Part shown: positions 1 to 7,718 of the stretch, piece by piece | Layout of the letters: each line of letters starts with the position of its first letter | Numbering within the stretch: position 1 is the first letter of the stretch | IMG/VR virus record: IMGVR_UViG_3300032288_002237 | Coordinates: 1-31,579 of that record | DNA: 31,579 bases | Source of the DNA: a virus | Direction: 5' to 3' (one strand) | The notes under the pieces: generated by a model | Database searches by the model: none | Told to the model about the DNA's origin: nothing | The model's input: only the letters and a program-made list of their open reading frames with translations | Made by a program: the position numbers and the translations under genes

Positions 1-219
1 ATACATTCTATATTCCAAATAAGCTTCAGTTTTTCTTGGTCTTGAATTTGGTTTAACGGTACAATTTTTTATAAATTCCATAAAGTTATCTTTACTAATA
101 CTCCAAGTAAAGAAATGATTTTCTTTTGAATTACCACATTCTAATGGCCATTCATTTAAATCTAGTGGTCTAATGTTATATTCAACACACCATTCATATC
201 CTGTTTTAAAATCTTCCAT
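1..219 (-). CDS. Unknown protein, 3' end outside window
   Basis: An open frame of 73 codons starts at the ATG at 219 and runs off the left edge. It begins MEDFKTGYEWCVEY and is rich in aromatic and charged residues. The start lies 4 bases after the RNase H stop, so it is probably the next gene of the same transcript. I do not recognise the family. Confidence comes from the uninterrupted frame, tight spacing and phage-like codon use. Confidence 0.7.
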   Translation of the reverse strand, partial: MEDFKTGYEWCVEYNIRPLDLNEWPLECGNSKENHFFTWSISKDNFMEFIKNCTVKPNSRPRKTEAYLEYRMY

Positions 220-223
220 ATTT

Positions 224-622
224 TTATTTTCGGCCAAAATCAGCTGGTATCTCACCCCATTCTTTAGTTAACCATTTATTTATTTTAATATTTTTATTTT
301 TAAGAAATTCACAAGCTTTGTTCATCCTTTCAGTTACTTCACCATCAAATGTTGACTTGTGTTTCTTATCTCTAACCCAAGCTATTGCGGTTATACTATC
401 TGACCAAATATTTGGTTCTATTTTGTTTTTTTCACAATAATGTATCGCATGACATATTGCTAAAAATTCAGCAATGTTATTGGTCCCTGGCCCTAATTTT
501 TCTTCAAAGATAATTTGACCTGTTTCCAAATCAACACCCCTATAAAAACATGGTCCAGGATTACCTTCGGTACCACCATCAACACATATACCTCTTGTAG
601 GTTTAGAATTGTCTTGTGTCAT
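224..622 (-). CDS. rnhA: RNase H type 1
   Basis: Predicted ribonuclease HI, which cuts the RNA strand of RNA-DNA hybrids, for example during primer removal in replication. The 132 residues show the DEDD set: D15 in VDGGTEGNPGP, E52 in NNIAEFLAI, D75 in WSDSITAIAWV and D128 in IPADFGRK. The length is slightly short of typical bacterial RNase HI (about 150) but all four acids are present, so it should be active. The start at 622 overlaps the end of the upstream gene by 20 bases, and the next gene follows after 4 bases, which indicates one operon. Confidence 0.93.
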   Translation of the reverse strand: MTQDNSKPTRGICVDGGTEGNPGPCFYRGVDLETGQIIFEEKLGPGTNNIAEFLAICHAIHYCEKNKIEPNIWSDSITAIAWVRDKKHKSTFDGEVTERMNKACEFLKNKNIKINKWLTKEWGEIPADFGRK

Positions 623-833
623 CTACAAATAGTTTTGGATTAGTCTCAATCCAATTAATAATTGGTGCTTGAAATGGTGCTGCTAACAACATACCATTCA
701 TATATAGAACATCCATAACGATATGAAATTCTTCACCCAATTTAAACTTTAATGGTTCTGGAATACCATTAAATTTAACTTCCATAGGTTTCTTTAACCT
801 AAAAACTTTGTTTGCATATTTTACTTTACTCAT
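603..833 (-). CDS. Unknown 76-residue protein
   Basis: Small protein without a domain I recognise; it has alternating hydrophobic and charged stretches suggesting a small beta-rich fold (KFKLGEEFHIVMDVLYMNGM). Its start overlaps the stop of the upstream RNA ligase fragment as ATGA, and its end overlaps RNase H by 20 bases. Both overlaps argue for coupled translation and a real gene. No signal peptide or membrane segment. Confidence 0.75.
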   Translation of the reverse strand: MSKVKYANKVFRLKKPMEVKFNGIPEPLKFKLGEEFHIVMDVLYMNGMLLAAPFQAPIINWIETNPKLFVDDTRQF

Positions 834-1303
834 AATCCAACTGTTTGATTTAATTTTTCAAAAAACATTTCTCTAGTTTTAGCTGAAATGTATTTATTTA
901 TTTCTTTTGGTTCAACATTATTTTGAACCATAGTATCCATTTCTTCCTTGATAACGTCATTTACAACCCATCTAATAACATCACCCATTTTCTTAACATC
1001 TAATGGTTCTGAATTTGGAAATACGTTTTCAATAGCTTGATTAACTCTACTATCAGTTACAGCATAGTCAACAAACTCTTTAATTGAGTTTAATTTTTCA
1101 ACATCAACTGCGGCCAATGTTTTAACCTTTGATGAACTGTGTTTTTCACCCTTAACTTTGAACCTATGTACCACATCTTGGTATTCACAAGACCACACAA
1201 TACCTTCACCAATCATACCAATTTCAAAATTAATATCTTCATTTAATTCAGAAACTACTTTACCTTCATTTCCAAATTCTTTTAAATTTATAATATACTC
1301 CAT
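830..1303 (-). CDS. RNA ligase, C-terminal part of split gene (motifs IV-V)
   Basis: Carries the second half of an Rnl2-like RNA ligase. Motif IV is GEGIVW at residues 32-37 and motif V is FKVKG at 48-52, followed by the family's helical C-terminal domain. It lacks motif I, which lies in the ORF at 1424-2272. The first 30 residues before motif IV do not look like ligase. In related ligases the segment ECPVAKAFG leads almost directly into GIGEGIVW; here these are on different ORFs about 430 bases apart. It could be one half of a two-piece ligase that assembles, or a broken gene. The start ATG lies at 1303 and the stop overlaps the next gene as ATGA. Confidence 0.8.
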   Translation of the reverse strand: MEYIINLKEFGNEGKVVSELNEDINFEIGMIGEGIVWSCEYQDVVHRFKVKGEKHSSSKVKTLAAVDVEKLNSIKEFVDYAVTDSRVNQAIENVFPNSEPLDVKKMGDVIRWVVNDVIKEEMDTMVQNNVEPKEINKYISAKTREMFFEKLNQTVGL

Positions 1304-1423
1304 TTTATTTATCTAAACATTTTACTTTCCAACCATTAGTTGATTTATTTTTACTTTTTAATTTAAAATTAATTACACCATCAATTATATTTTCCTTTCT
1401 AGGATATTGTATGGAAAGACAAA
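1304..1423 (-). other. Spacer inside split RNA ligase with out-of-phase reading frame
   Basis: The 120 bases between the ligase halves are open in a frame other than that of the upstream ORF. Read on the minus strand the segment gives VCLSIQYPRKENIIDGV, then NFKLKSKNKSTNGWKVK and a stop just before the ATG at 1303. It has no start codon of its own and looks like coding sequence cut off from the upstream ORF by a frameshift near 1424-1436. I do not recognise the encoded segment. Confidence 0.5.
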
Positions 1424-2272
1424 CTATTTTAAAGAAAATTTAATAAAATTAATACCATTAGGGTTTTTAATACGTTTTTCTTTGAAAATAGATTTTAATT
1501 TATCTTTAATTGGATTGGTAAAATTAGGTAATGATTCATTTTCAAACCAAATATTCCCATTTTCAGCCTCATAAGCCGTATTATTTTCTAAAACAGAGAA
1601 ACCAAATGCTTTTGCAACTGGACATTCTTCCTCAACCGCAATCGTTAATTCAGATAATTCATTTTGAACCAACTGAGGCATGTTAAAATCAATTTCCATT
1701 GAGTATGTTGGGTAATCATCAATGTTATAGATGTTATGCTCTGGTGCTCTTAAATAAGAATAATCAACCCAATATGCTGGATTGGCTTTTAACTCTTCTT
1801 CAGTTTCAGTATATGGTGTTATTTTAACACCAAAGATGAAGAAAGATTTAGGTATATTGCAAATACCAACACCTTTTTGGATATTACCACCACACCATTC
1901 ACCATATATCGAAATGGTGTCTTTAGGTCCTATATCATTTTTACTAGCTACTTGTGAAAATAAAATAGAAAATATATATTTTTTTGATTCAACGAAAAAA
2001 GCAAAACCAGCGTTATCTTTTTCTGGTGTTATAATATTTTCACGCGATTGAGCCCATATACCATCACTGTTATTTTGACAAACACCAGCGTTAGTACCAT
2101 GTAATTTTACAGTACCTTTAAAGGTTAATACTGGTTTTGGCATTGATGGGTCATAAATAGCCTCACCATTTTCATCTAAACCAACAAAATTGTAACGTCT
2201 ATTAACATTAGAAACAACAGTTCTAAATTGTTCAATAGATGGGAATTTGATTAATCGTTTAAATTTATTCAT
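1424..2272 (-). CDS. RNA ligase, N-terminal part of split gene (motifs I-IIIa)
   Basis: Adenylation half of an Rnl2-like RNA ligase, which activates itself with ATP and seals nicked or cut RNA. Motif I is KLHGTN with nucleophile K56, motif Ia is SREN near 77-80, motif III is YGEW near 123-126 and motif IIIa is FFIFGVK near 144-150. After EEECPVAKAFGF the protein leaves the family pattern for about 58 residues and stops, instead of continuing to GEGIVW. Motifs IV and V are in the downstream ORF at 830-1303. The start is the first ATG, 10 bases after the HNH gene stop region. Whether two separately made halves reassemble is open. Confidence 0.85.
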   Translation of the reverse strand: MNKFKRLIKFPSIEQFRTVVSNVNRRYNFVGLDENGEAIYDPSMPKPVLTFKGTVKLHGTNAGVCQNNSDGIWAQSRENIITPEKDNAGFAFFVESKKYIFSILFSQVASKNDIGPKDTISIYGEWCGGNIQKGVGICNIPKSFFIFGVKITPYTETEEELKANPAYWVDYSYLRAPEHNIYNIDDYPTYSMEIDFNMPQLVQNELSELTIAVEEECPVAKAFGFSVLENNTAYEAENGNIWFENESLPNFTNPIKDKLKSIFKEKRIKNPNGINFIKFSLK

Positions 2273-2282
2273 TTTTATTTAT

Positions 2283-2975
2283 TTAATATTTATTATATTT
2301 ACTCCTATTTTCATTACCCCATAATGGTTGTAAATTTGATAGGGCATTTACCACACTAGGTAATTCATTTTTATCAAATTTAGTAACTGGTTTTATATGG
2401 TCAATATGCCATTCACCATAATTTTCCCAAGACATACCATCGGTAAATAATGTCTCTATGTGTTTTTTAAGGTCTAAAGCTGAATAACCAAGTATATCAA
2501 TTGTTTTACCTTCTTTTTTTGTACCAAATCTCCTCAATTGGGATTTTAAAACACTACGCCAAGCAACAACATGTGCATATTTTTTATTCCACTCTTTATT
2601 CTTTTTTAAAATTTTATCTTTGTTTTGTTCATAATACCATTTACGATATTCTGTAATTTTATCTGGATTATTCTTTCTATAATCTTGTTTTAATTTTTTT
2701 ATTTTATCTTTATTTTCTTCTCGATACTTTTTCTGTTCTTTAAGTATTTTATCCCTATTTTCAGCGTGATATTTAACAAAATATTCTTTATTATCGTTAT
2801 AATATTTTTTCTGTTTTTGTTTCTTATCACATTTTGTTTTTTCCCAATATTCTTTTTGTTTTTTCTTTACACATTCAATACAAATCGTATTATAACCATC
2901 AGAGCTTTTAGGTTTATTATGAAAATAAATAATTTCCTTTTCACATTTACATTTGTTGCAAATTTTTGTTACCAT
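2283..2975 (-). CDS. HNH homing endonuclease with zinc finger
   Basis: Putative free-standing homing endonuclease. The N-terminus has CNKC and CIEC pairs that can bind zinc, a long lysine- and tyrosine-rich helical middle (residues about 40-130), and a C-terminal HNH core with WHIDHIKPV and ALSNLQPLWGNENRSKYNK, which carry the catalytic histidine and asparagines. 230 residues is usual for such enzymes. It sits directly upstream of the split RNA ligase gene, so this enzyme or a relative may have caused the split. An ATATTTAT motif lies 15 bases before the start. Confidence 0.9.
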   Translation of the reverse strand: MVTKICNKCKCEKEIIYFHNKPKSSDGYNTICIECVKKKQKEYWEKTKCDKKQKQKKYYNDNKEYFVKYHAENRDKILKEQKKYREENKDKIKKLKQDYRKNNPDKITEYRKWYYEQNKDKILKKNKEWNKKYAHVVAWRSVLKSQLRRFGTKKEGKTIDILGYSALDLKKHIETLFTDGMSWENYGEWHIDHIKPVTKFDKNELPSVVNALSNLQPLWGNENRSKYNKY

Positions 2976-2989
2976 ATTTTATATTTAAA

Positions 2990-2999
2990 TATAAATATC
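2990..2999 (-). promoter_or_regulatory. Candidate late-type promoter motif (GATATTTATA)
   Basis: The minus strand reads GATATTTATA 15 bases before the HNH start at 2975. The same motif recurs upstream of at least eleven other genes in the window, in a similar place. Function is inferred from recurrence only. Confidence 0.4.
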
Positions 3000-3054
3000 T
3001 AGTAAATAAAAAATGTTAAGGAAATTTAATCATTTTTTTCATAATTTTATTTTT

Positions 3055-3210
3055 TTAAAAATTAACTAACCAGTATATCCCAAAAGACATTAAACAAAAT
3101 AGTAAAATCAAAAATAAACAACCACAACCTTTTTTAGGGTTGTCGCTATCACTTAAAGCAACAATTTCTATTGCTCCAACAATTACTTCACCTATTATTT
3201 CTTCTGGCAT
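3055..3210 (-). CDS. Small single-span membrane protein, 51 aa
   Basis: Starts MPEEIIGEVIVGAIEIV, has a short polar stretch with DSDNPKKGCGC, then one hydrophobic segment (LFLILLFCLMSFGIYWLV) to the C-terminus. The ATG is at 3210, nine bases after the stop of the HD hydrolase gene, so it is probably the last gene of that transcript. The cysteines next to the membrane segment could be acylated or exposed. No function recognised. Confidence 0.7.
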   Translation of the reverse strand: MPEEIIGEVIVGAIEIVALSDSDNPKKGCGCLFLILLFCLMSFGIYWLVNF

Positions 3211-3219
3211 AGTTTTATT

Positions 3220-3729
3220 TTAAACCGTTTCTAATTTATTAACTCCCATTAACGTATCTAAATACTCCCACATAAGTTTACCATCGGCTGGTGTGTTTAA
3301 GAACAAAGCACCTTTAAACTCTTGGTATTCTTTGGCATACATATCAACTTTACCACCATGTTCAATATTGGCAATTCTATCACCCAATTTAAGAATAATA
3401 GCATCTGGGTTACTAGCTGTTTTAGGTAGTGTTTTCTCTTTTTTCTCTTTTCTATTTCTACCAAGTTCATCAGTCACACAGTAAACCATTTCAGCTACAT
3501 CAATACCAAAATGTTTTTTAATGTCATTATATGAAATACCATCATCCTCAATACTATCATGCAAATATCCAGCAACAATATATTTACCAGAGAAGCCATA
3601 TCGCTTCAAAACATCAACAACATCATCCAAATGTTTTTCATAAGGAAAAATCTCATCATACGATTGATTTGAATGTGCTTTAACTGCAACCATTCTTGCT
3701 TCTTTGTAAACTTTTTCGGTATATTTCAT
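3220..3729 (-). CDS. HD-domain hydrolase, small alarmone hydrolase-like
   Basis: Resembles the hydrolase half of SpoT/RelA and the free-standing Mesh1-type enzymes that degrade (p)ppGpp. Visible motifs: H33 in YEKHLDDVVDVL, H57-D58 with E61-D62 in YLHDSIEDD, and D117 in LKLGDRIANIEH; together the metal-binding HD set. The synthetase domain is absent. I start it at the ATG at 3729; the longer frame to 3753 would start inside the -7 box of a strong promoter. In a phage it could lower host alarmone, but other nucleotide substrates are possible. Confidence 0.85.
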   Translation of the reverse strand: MKYTEKVYKEARMVAVKAHSNQSYDEIFPYEKHLDDVVDVLKRYGFSGKYIVAGYLHDSIEDDGISYNDIKKHFGIDVAEMVYCVTDELGRNRKEKKEKTLPKTASNPDAIILKLGDRIANIEHGGKVDMYAKEYQEFKGALFLNTPADGKLMWEYLDTLMGVNKLETV

Positions 3730-3750
3730 AACTTCATATATTAATATGTG

Positions 3751-3782
3751 CAAATATACTAATAATATTTCAATTATACAAA
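3751..3782 (-). promoter_or_regulatory. Host-type promoter, TTTG-N20-TATATTTG
   Basis: Minus strand: TTTG at 3782-3779, 20 bases, then TATATTTG at 3758-3751. This matches the Bacteroidetes primary sigma consensus. It drives the HD hydrolase gene with a leader of roughly 15-20 bases. Confidence 0.85.
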
Positions 3783-3793
3783 TATTTGTTTAA

Positions 3794-4540
3794 TTATTTG
3801 TTTTTAATTTCTTGAAATCTATCAATTAACATTCTAACGTATGTTTTACCATCCAAACCATACCCACCAATAGCCCAAAAGTCATTGATTTCGACCAATA
3901 TCGTTTTAAAACTATTACCATCTCTAACTAAACCAACATCTAGTGTGTAGGATACTGGACTTTCATCATAACACTTTTGCATCATTGACTCAATAGTGAA
4001 CACATCTGGAAATCTGGTAAAATCACCATCATAATGTTTAATACCAACCAATTTATTTTTGTGAATAAAACAACGGTATTCAGATACTATATCAACAACT
4101 TCCGAAGTATAAACAGCTGTATTTGGATTAACATCTGAATAATACATTCCTATATTATGTAATGTTGTACTTTTTTCTAAAACAAACCCAGTAAACAACT
4201 TAATATCGTAAGCTGGTTTTATAAATATTGGCAAGTCATCAACTGTTATTTTACCAAATCTAGTTCTTTTAATATTTCTACCATAGAATGAATCTAATGA
4301 TTTTGGATACCCAATGTATTTTGGTGTTTCAATACCTACAGCGTTCCAAAAAGCCTTTGTGGATTCTACCGAACCAATGATTATATCATCTTTATCAAAA
4401 ACTTCACATTCAATTAAATCTGGTAATGTGAAATCATCAAATGGAACTATGGTAAAACCCCTATCTTCTAGGGGTTGTCTTGCTGAATAAACAAAATCAT
4501 CAAACCATTCTTTACCACATTTTTGTAAATAAGCTTTCAT
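3794..4540 (-). CDS. ATP-grasp domain protein
   Basis: 248 residues with ATP-grasp features in the C-terminal half: YRCFIHKNKLVGIKHYDGD, then the metal-binding pattern LVEINDFWAIGGYGLD near residues 215-230. It fits the phage/bacterial ATP-grasp group often labelled DUF4343/R2K. ATP-grasp enzymes join a carboxylate to an amine or thiol using ATP; the substrate here is unknown, and peptide or protein tagging is one possibility. The gene starts one base into the stop of the upstream 74 aa gene (TAATG). Confidence 0.75.
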   Translation of the reverse strand: MKAYLQKCGKEWFDDFVYSARQPLEDRGFTIVPFDDFTLPDLIECEVFDKDDIIIGSVESTKAFWNAVGIETPKYIGYPKSLDSFYGRNIKRTRFGKITVDDLPIFIKPAYDIKLFTGFVLEKSTTLHNIGMYYSDVNPNTAVYTSEVVDIVSEYRCFIHKNKLVGIKHYDGDFTRFPDVFTIESMMQKCYDESPVSYTLDVGLVRDGNSFKTILVEINDFWAIGGYGLDGKTYVRMLIDRFQEIKNK

Positions 4541-4764
4541 TATTCTTTATATCTGTTTTTATACATTAAAATGGTTGTCGATGCTTCTGGCACCATACTT
4601 TCACCAACTTGAAGGTGTGGGCTTTTTTCGCCATTTGTTACAAACATAAAATTACCTTGTAAACCTTTGGTGTGTTCGGCCAAATTATCACCATTCCCAG
4701 TGATTAATGTTAATTTATGTTTTTTAATTAACTCACCCAATTCTGTATAAAATTCCTTTGTCAT
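4540..4764 (-). CDS. Unknown 74-residue protein
   Basis: Soluble small protein (MTKEFYTELGELIKKHKL, then a glycine-rich NGDNLAEHTKG turn). It overlaps the ATP-grasp gene by one base and follows the RNA ligase stop by two bases, so the three genes probably share the promoter at 5903-5934. No recognised domain; it may assist the ATP-grasp partner. Confidence 0.7.
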   Translation of the reverse strand: MTKEFYTELGELIKKHKLTLITGNGDNLAEHTKGLQGNFMFVTNGEKSPHLQVGESMVPEASTTILMYKNRYKE

Positions 4765-4766
4765 AA

Positions 4767-5885
4767 TTATAACATTTTATATAACGATTTATCATCGTAG
4801 TTTAACATATATTCCTTCACTGATTCTATTTTACCATCAACTAAACCAAAATACAACCCACTAAACATCTTTAAATCGTTTTTAGTGGTTGTTTCCATAA
4901 CTGACATGGCAAACTTCTTTCTTTCATCTGAAGATGCATCAGATGGTCTTATTTTGGATAATTCACACCATATTGATTCCAATTTGGCAACCAATTCATC
5001 ATAACCATCTTTTAATTTGTACAATTCTTCCCTTCTATCTGGAAATGTTGATGCAAATTCTTCAATTTCATTAGTTTTGATGATAACCATGATGTTATGT
5101 TCAGCAGTTTTACCTTTTAAGTGGTGAACAGCCAAGTAAGCTGGGTTTTTAATTTTAACCCTGTTATCATTACCATCTCTAACAACATAACCTTCTTCTG
5201 ACCATGGCATACCAATTAATGTATCAGCCAATTCATCAGCATTACCAACATTTAAATCATATGCTTTAACCAATGGTATACCCAATGATTCTGAAACCAT
5301 AAATAAATCAACTTGTGACAACTCTTTTAATGTTAATCTATTTCTAACAGCCAATAATTTAGCTGATGATTCACCATGTGGTGTAACAACAATATTGTAT
5401 GGTGTTGTTAACTCAAAAACATATATATGGTTTTTATCTAATAAACAAGTATTGAATGTGTATTTTGAAATTACGGTGTCCCAAAATAATTCATTAAATG
5501 TTGTACCGTATTTGTTATTAACTTCACCTTCACCTTCAGCAGTACCAGTTGTTGCGGCAAACCAAACTTCTTTATACCAGTCCCAATAAACTTGTATCAT
5601 GGTACCATCTTCTTTATTAAGAATATGTGCAGTATCCCAGTCTATTTTAGCAGCATGTGTTTCTGAACTATTGAAAAACTTCCTAAAAGCTAAAGACATA
5701 ACATTCCAAGTATGTTTTTCAAGTATTAGACCTCTACAATCCCTAACTTCATCCAAAGACATATCCGATTCAATTTGATTGTATTTTAAAAGAATCTTGT
5801 GTTCGTATTCCTTACAAATAAGATTAAATTCAGATATGGCTTTTTCTAAACCATATTTTTTTATGTAATTAACAATAGATAGCAT
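4767..5885 (-). CDS. rnlA: T4 Rnl1-type RNA ligase
   Basis: ATP-dependent RNA ligase of the T4 RnlA type, which joins 3'-OH and 5'-phosphate RNA ends and in T4 reseals tRNA cut by host anticodon nucleases. Motif I is KEDGT with nucleophile K91, an upstream RGLILE at 51-56, motif III FELTTPYNIVV near 157-167, motif IV EEGYVVRDG at 230-238 and motif V RVKIKN at 242-247. The 372-residue length matches T4 RnlA (374). It has its own host-type promoter. It is the second RNA ligase in the window and should be functional. Confidence 0.95.
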   Translation of the reverse strand: MLSIVNYIKKYGLEKAISEFNLICKEYEHKILLKYNQIESDMSLDEVRDCRGLILEKHTWNVMSLAFRKFFNSSETHAAKIDWDTAHILNKEDGTMIQVYWDWYKEVWFAATTGTAEGEGEVNNKYGTTFNELFWDTVISKYTFNTCLLDKNHIYVFELTTPYNIVVTPHGESSAKLLAVRNRLTLKELSQVDLFMVSESLGIPLVKAYDLNVGNADELADTLIGMPWSEEGYVVRDGNDNRVKIKNPAYLAVHHLKGKTAEHNIMVIIKTNEIEEFASTFPDRREELYKLKDGYDELVAKLESIWCELSKIRPSDASSDERKKFAMSVMETTTKNDLKMFSGLYFGLVDGKIESVKEYMLNYDDKSLYKML

Positions 5886-5902
5886 AATTTTATTTAATTA
5901 TG

Positions 5903-5934
5903 CAAATATACATAAAAAAAAGGTAACCACCAAA
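5903..5934 (-). promoter_or_regulatory. Host-type promoter, TTTG-N20-TATATTTG
   Basis: TTTG at 5934-5931 and TATATTTG at 5910-5903 on the minus strand with exactly 20 bases between. It drives the Rnl1-type ligase, the 74 aa gene and ATP-grasp. It overlaps the terminator of the upstream gene. Confidence 0.85.
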
Positions 5935-5945
5935 TGATTACCTTA
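5913..5945 (-). terminator. Rho-independent terminator of CUB/T9SS-like gene
   Basis: AAGGTAA and TTACCTT pair around an 11-base loop, followed on the minus strand by eight T. It ends the transcript of the gene at 5955-7253 and overlaps the next promoter. Confidence 0.8.
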
Positions 5946-5954
5946 ATTTTTTCA

Positions 5955-7253
5955 TTATCTTATTATTTTATTTGTGGTTCCATCATCATAAACTTCAAAA
6001 ATAATACCTTTAGTCTCTAAATTAACTTCTTGACCTAATGCATTAACATATTTAATTATTTTTTTAGTCGATTCAGTTCTATTGACTGATATGGGTCCAT
6101 ATATTTTATTTTTACCGTCTATATCATATTGTTTTAATATGTAATAAAATATACCACCTTTATTATTATAATTAATATGTGAATAATTTATATTTTGTTG
6201 ACTATTACCAGCTGCTTGTTTTTTTGTAATAAATCCCCAATTTTCACCGTCATTACTGATTTCCAAATCAAAATGATAAGAATTGTGTTCAGATGCGGTG
6301 GTCCATTTTATAACATCCCAAAATGGGTAAGGTGTTCCTTCAAAATGTGTTAGTTCAACTGGTAATGGTGTTATAGTTGTTATATTAACCATAAACCCAC
6401 CCCATGACCCAACATTTAATACATCAGTTGTCCACCTTATCGTTAATTCACCATTTGAACCAGTTGATGTTACGTCTGATGGTGTAACTGAACCAGTTAA
6501 AGTTGCAAGTAGTGGTGCTGATGTGTTTGGACCATCGTGTATGTATAAATAATCAAAATCAATTTCTAAATCTAAATTAATAAATGAAATATTCAATTTT
6601 TTTGTATTATCAGATGGTGTAAATGTTATAGTTCTATCTATATTATTACTATAATTACCAAATATTGGTCCAGCTGGTCCGATATTATCGGTAATTGTAT
6701 AGGTATAGCTTTCATTTAATGTTTGATTACATGCACCTAAAAAAGGGATAAGTGTATTTTCACTAGCACTAGTAGATGTTAATGATAAATCATCAATATA
6801 TCGTTCAGCACCACCTGAAGCACGTTTATCAATTATTCTTATACGTATATTTGTTAAACCTAATGAACCTAAATTAACAGTTGCTAATTGATATGAGGTA
6901 GTAAAAGATGTTATAACTAATCTTGAAGTCCATGTTGCTCCATCTGGTGATGTTTGCACTTCAAATCTAGGTGTACCTGAAGATGCGGTACTTCTTCTAT
7001 AATAGAAACTTAACACACCTGGATTCGCTATTTGTGGTAATCTAATATCGTCATCAAAGGCATTAAATGTTAAATAATTTGACCCAGTTCTAGCTGTTGA
7101 AGCTGTGGTACCATACTGAACCGATGTATTAATCCAAGTACCCTTTTGCGTTGGTAACGTTGTAGAAAAACTCTCATATATGAAATGTTGGCTACATTGA
7201 CTTAAACAATTGTATAAAACAAAAATAAAAATAAATAAAATGATACTTTTCAT
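5955..7253 (-). CDS. Secreted CUB-domain protein with T9SS-like C-terminus
   Basis: 432 residues. A signal peptide is visible at 1-18 (KSIILFIFIFVLYNCLS). Residues about 25-160 resemble a jelly-roll/MAM-like carbohydrate-binding fold. A CUB-like domain follows, with DYLYIHDGPNTSAPLL typical of CUB. Then comes PLPVELTHFEG and IKWTTASEHNSYHFDLEIS, the hallmark region before a type IX secretion sorting domain. The last 30 residues (NALGQEVNLETKGIIFEVY) match a short type A sorting signal. Such proteins are normally secreted by Bacteroidetes cells; in a phage it could coat the host surface or be a captured host gene. A similar protein lies at 10428-11585. Confidence 0.85.
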   Translation of the reverse strand: MKSIILFIFIFVLYNCLSQCSQHFIYESFSTTLPTQKGTWINTSVQYGTTASTARTGSNYLTFNAFDDDIRLPQIANPGVLSFYYRRSTASSGTPRFEVQTSPDGATWTSRLVITSFTTSYQLATVNLGSLGLTNIRIRIIDKRASGGAERYIDDLSLTSTSASENTLIPFLGACNQTLNESYTYTITDNIGPAGPIFGNYSNNIDRTITFTPSDNTKKLNISFINLDLEIDFDYLYIHDGPNTSAPLLATLTGSVTPSDVTSTGSNGELTIRWTTDVLNVGSWGGFMVNITTITPLPVELTHFEGTPYPFWDVIKWTTASEHNSYHFDLEISNDGENWGFITKKQAAGNSQQNINYSHINYNNKGGIFYYILKQYDIDGKNKIYGPISVNRTESTKKIIKYVNALGQEVNLETKGIIFEVYDDGTTNKIIR

Positions 7254-7405
7254 AACTAAAATAATTTACACCCCCTCAAAGATATAAATATCTAATTATC
7301 ACTCATGATTATATTATTTTATTTAATAATAATCATATATTATTATTAACTTAAATTTAAGTAATATTTACCACATTATACTTAAAAATTTTAACATTTT
7401 TTTAA
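7254..7405. other. AT-rich intergenic region
   Basis: 152 bases without a gene. It holds the promoter elements at 7277-7292 and an imperfect AT-only hairpin (AATAATAAT...ATTATTATT, 7326-7346). No T-tract terminator is evident for the 7406 gene side. Confidence 0.5.
7283..7292 (-). promoter_or_regulatory. Candidate late-type motif (GATATTTATA)
   Basis: GATATTTATA, followed at once by a TATCTTTG box (7284-7277), 30 bases before the CUB/T9SS-like start. No TTG is found 20 bases upstream of the TATCTTTG box, so the late-type motif may be the one used. Confidence 0.4.
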
Positions 7406-7705
7406 CTATTCATCACGTTTATCTCTAATTTTAGCTATTAATTCTTGCAACTCTAAAAATGATAGGTCACTAATTAATCCCATCATTTCATTTTCATCCA
7501 TCATTTTTTTAGCTGCCATCATTCCACACATTTCAGAAAATAATTTAACATCTTCTGTATCATAAATTAATGAACTAATAAAAATCATAAAATTACCAGT
7601 GCTTAATATATTAAAATCTTGCTTTTCTTCACCTTCCATTAATAAGGCTTCACCTATCTTTAATAATTTTAGAGATAGTTCATCATATCGGTCCAAATTC
7701 TTCAT
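7406..7705 (-). CDS. Unknown acidic helical protein, 99 aa
   Basis: Predominantly helical, acidic and methionine-rich (CGMMAAKKMMDENEMMGLIS). No signal peptide or known motif. It follows the 158 aa gene by 13 bases and is probably cotranscribed with it. Function unknown. Confidence 0.7.
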   Translation of the reverse strand: MKNLDRYDELSLKLLKIGEALLMEGEEKQDFNILSTGNFMIFISSLIYDTEDVKLFSEMCGMMAAKKMMDENEMMGLISDLSFLELQELIAKIRDKRDE

Positions 7706-7718
7706 AATTATTTTTTTT

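Noticed and set aside
1304-1600. Intein or split intein in the RNA ligase
   Set aside because: SVLENNTAYEAENG faintly resembles an intein start, but no C-terminal His-Asn and Cys/Ser/Thr junction is found before GEGIVW.
5395-5589. Plus-strand frames inside minus-strand genes, here and at 1782, 3293, 17213, 17726, 19091, 19179, 25681, 29347 and 29713
   Set aside because: They are antisense shadows of well-supported genes, without promoters or homology-like patterns.
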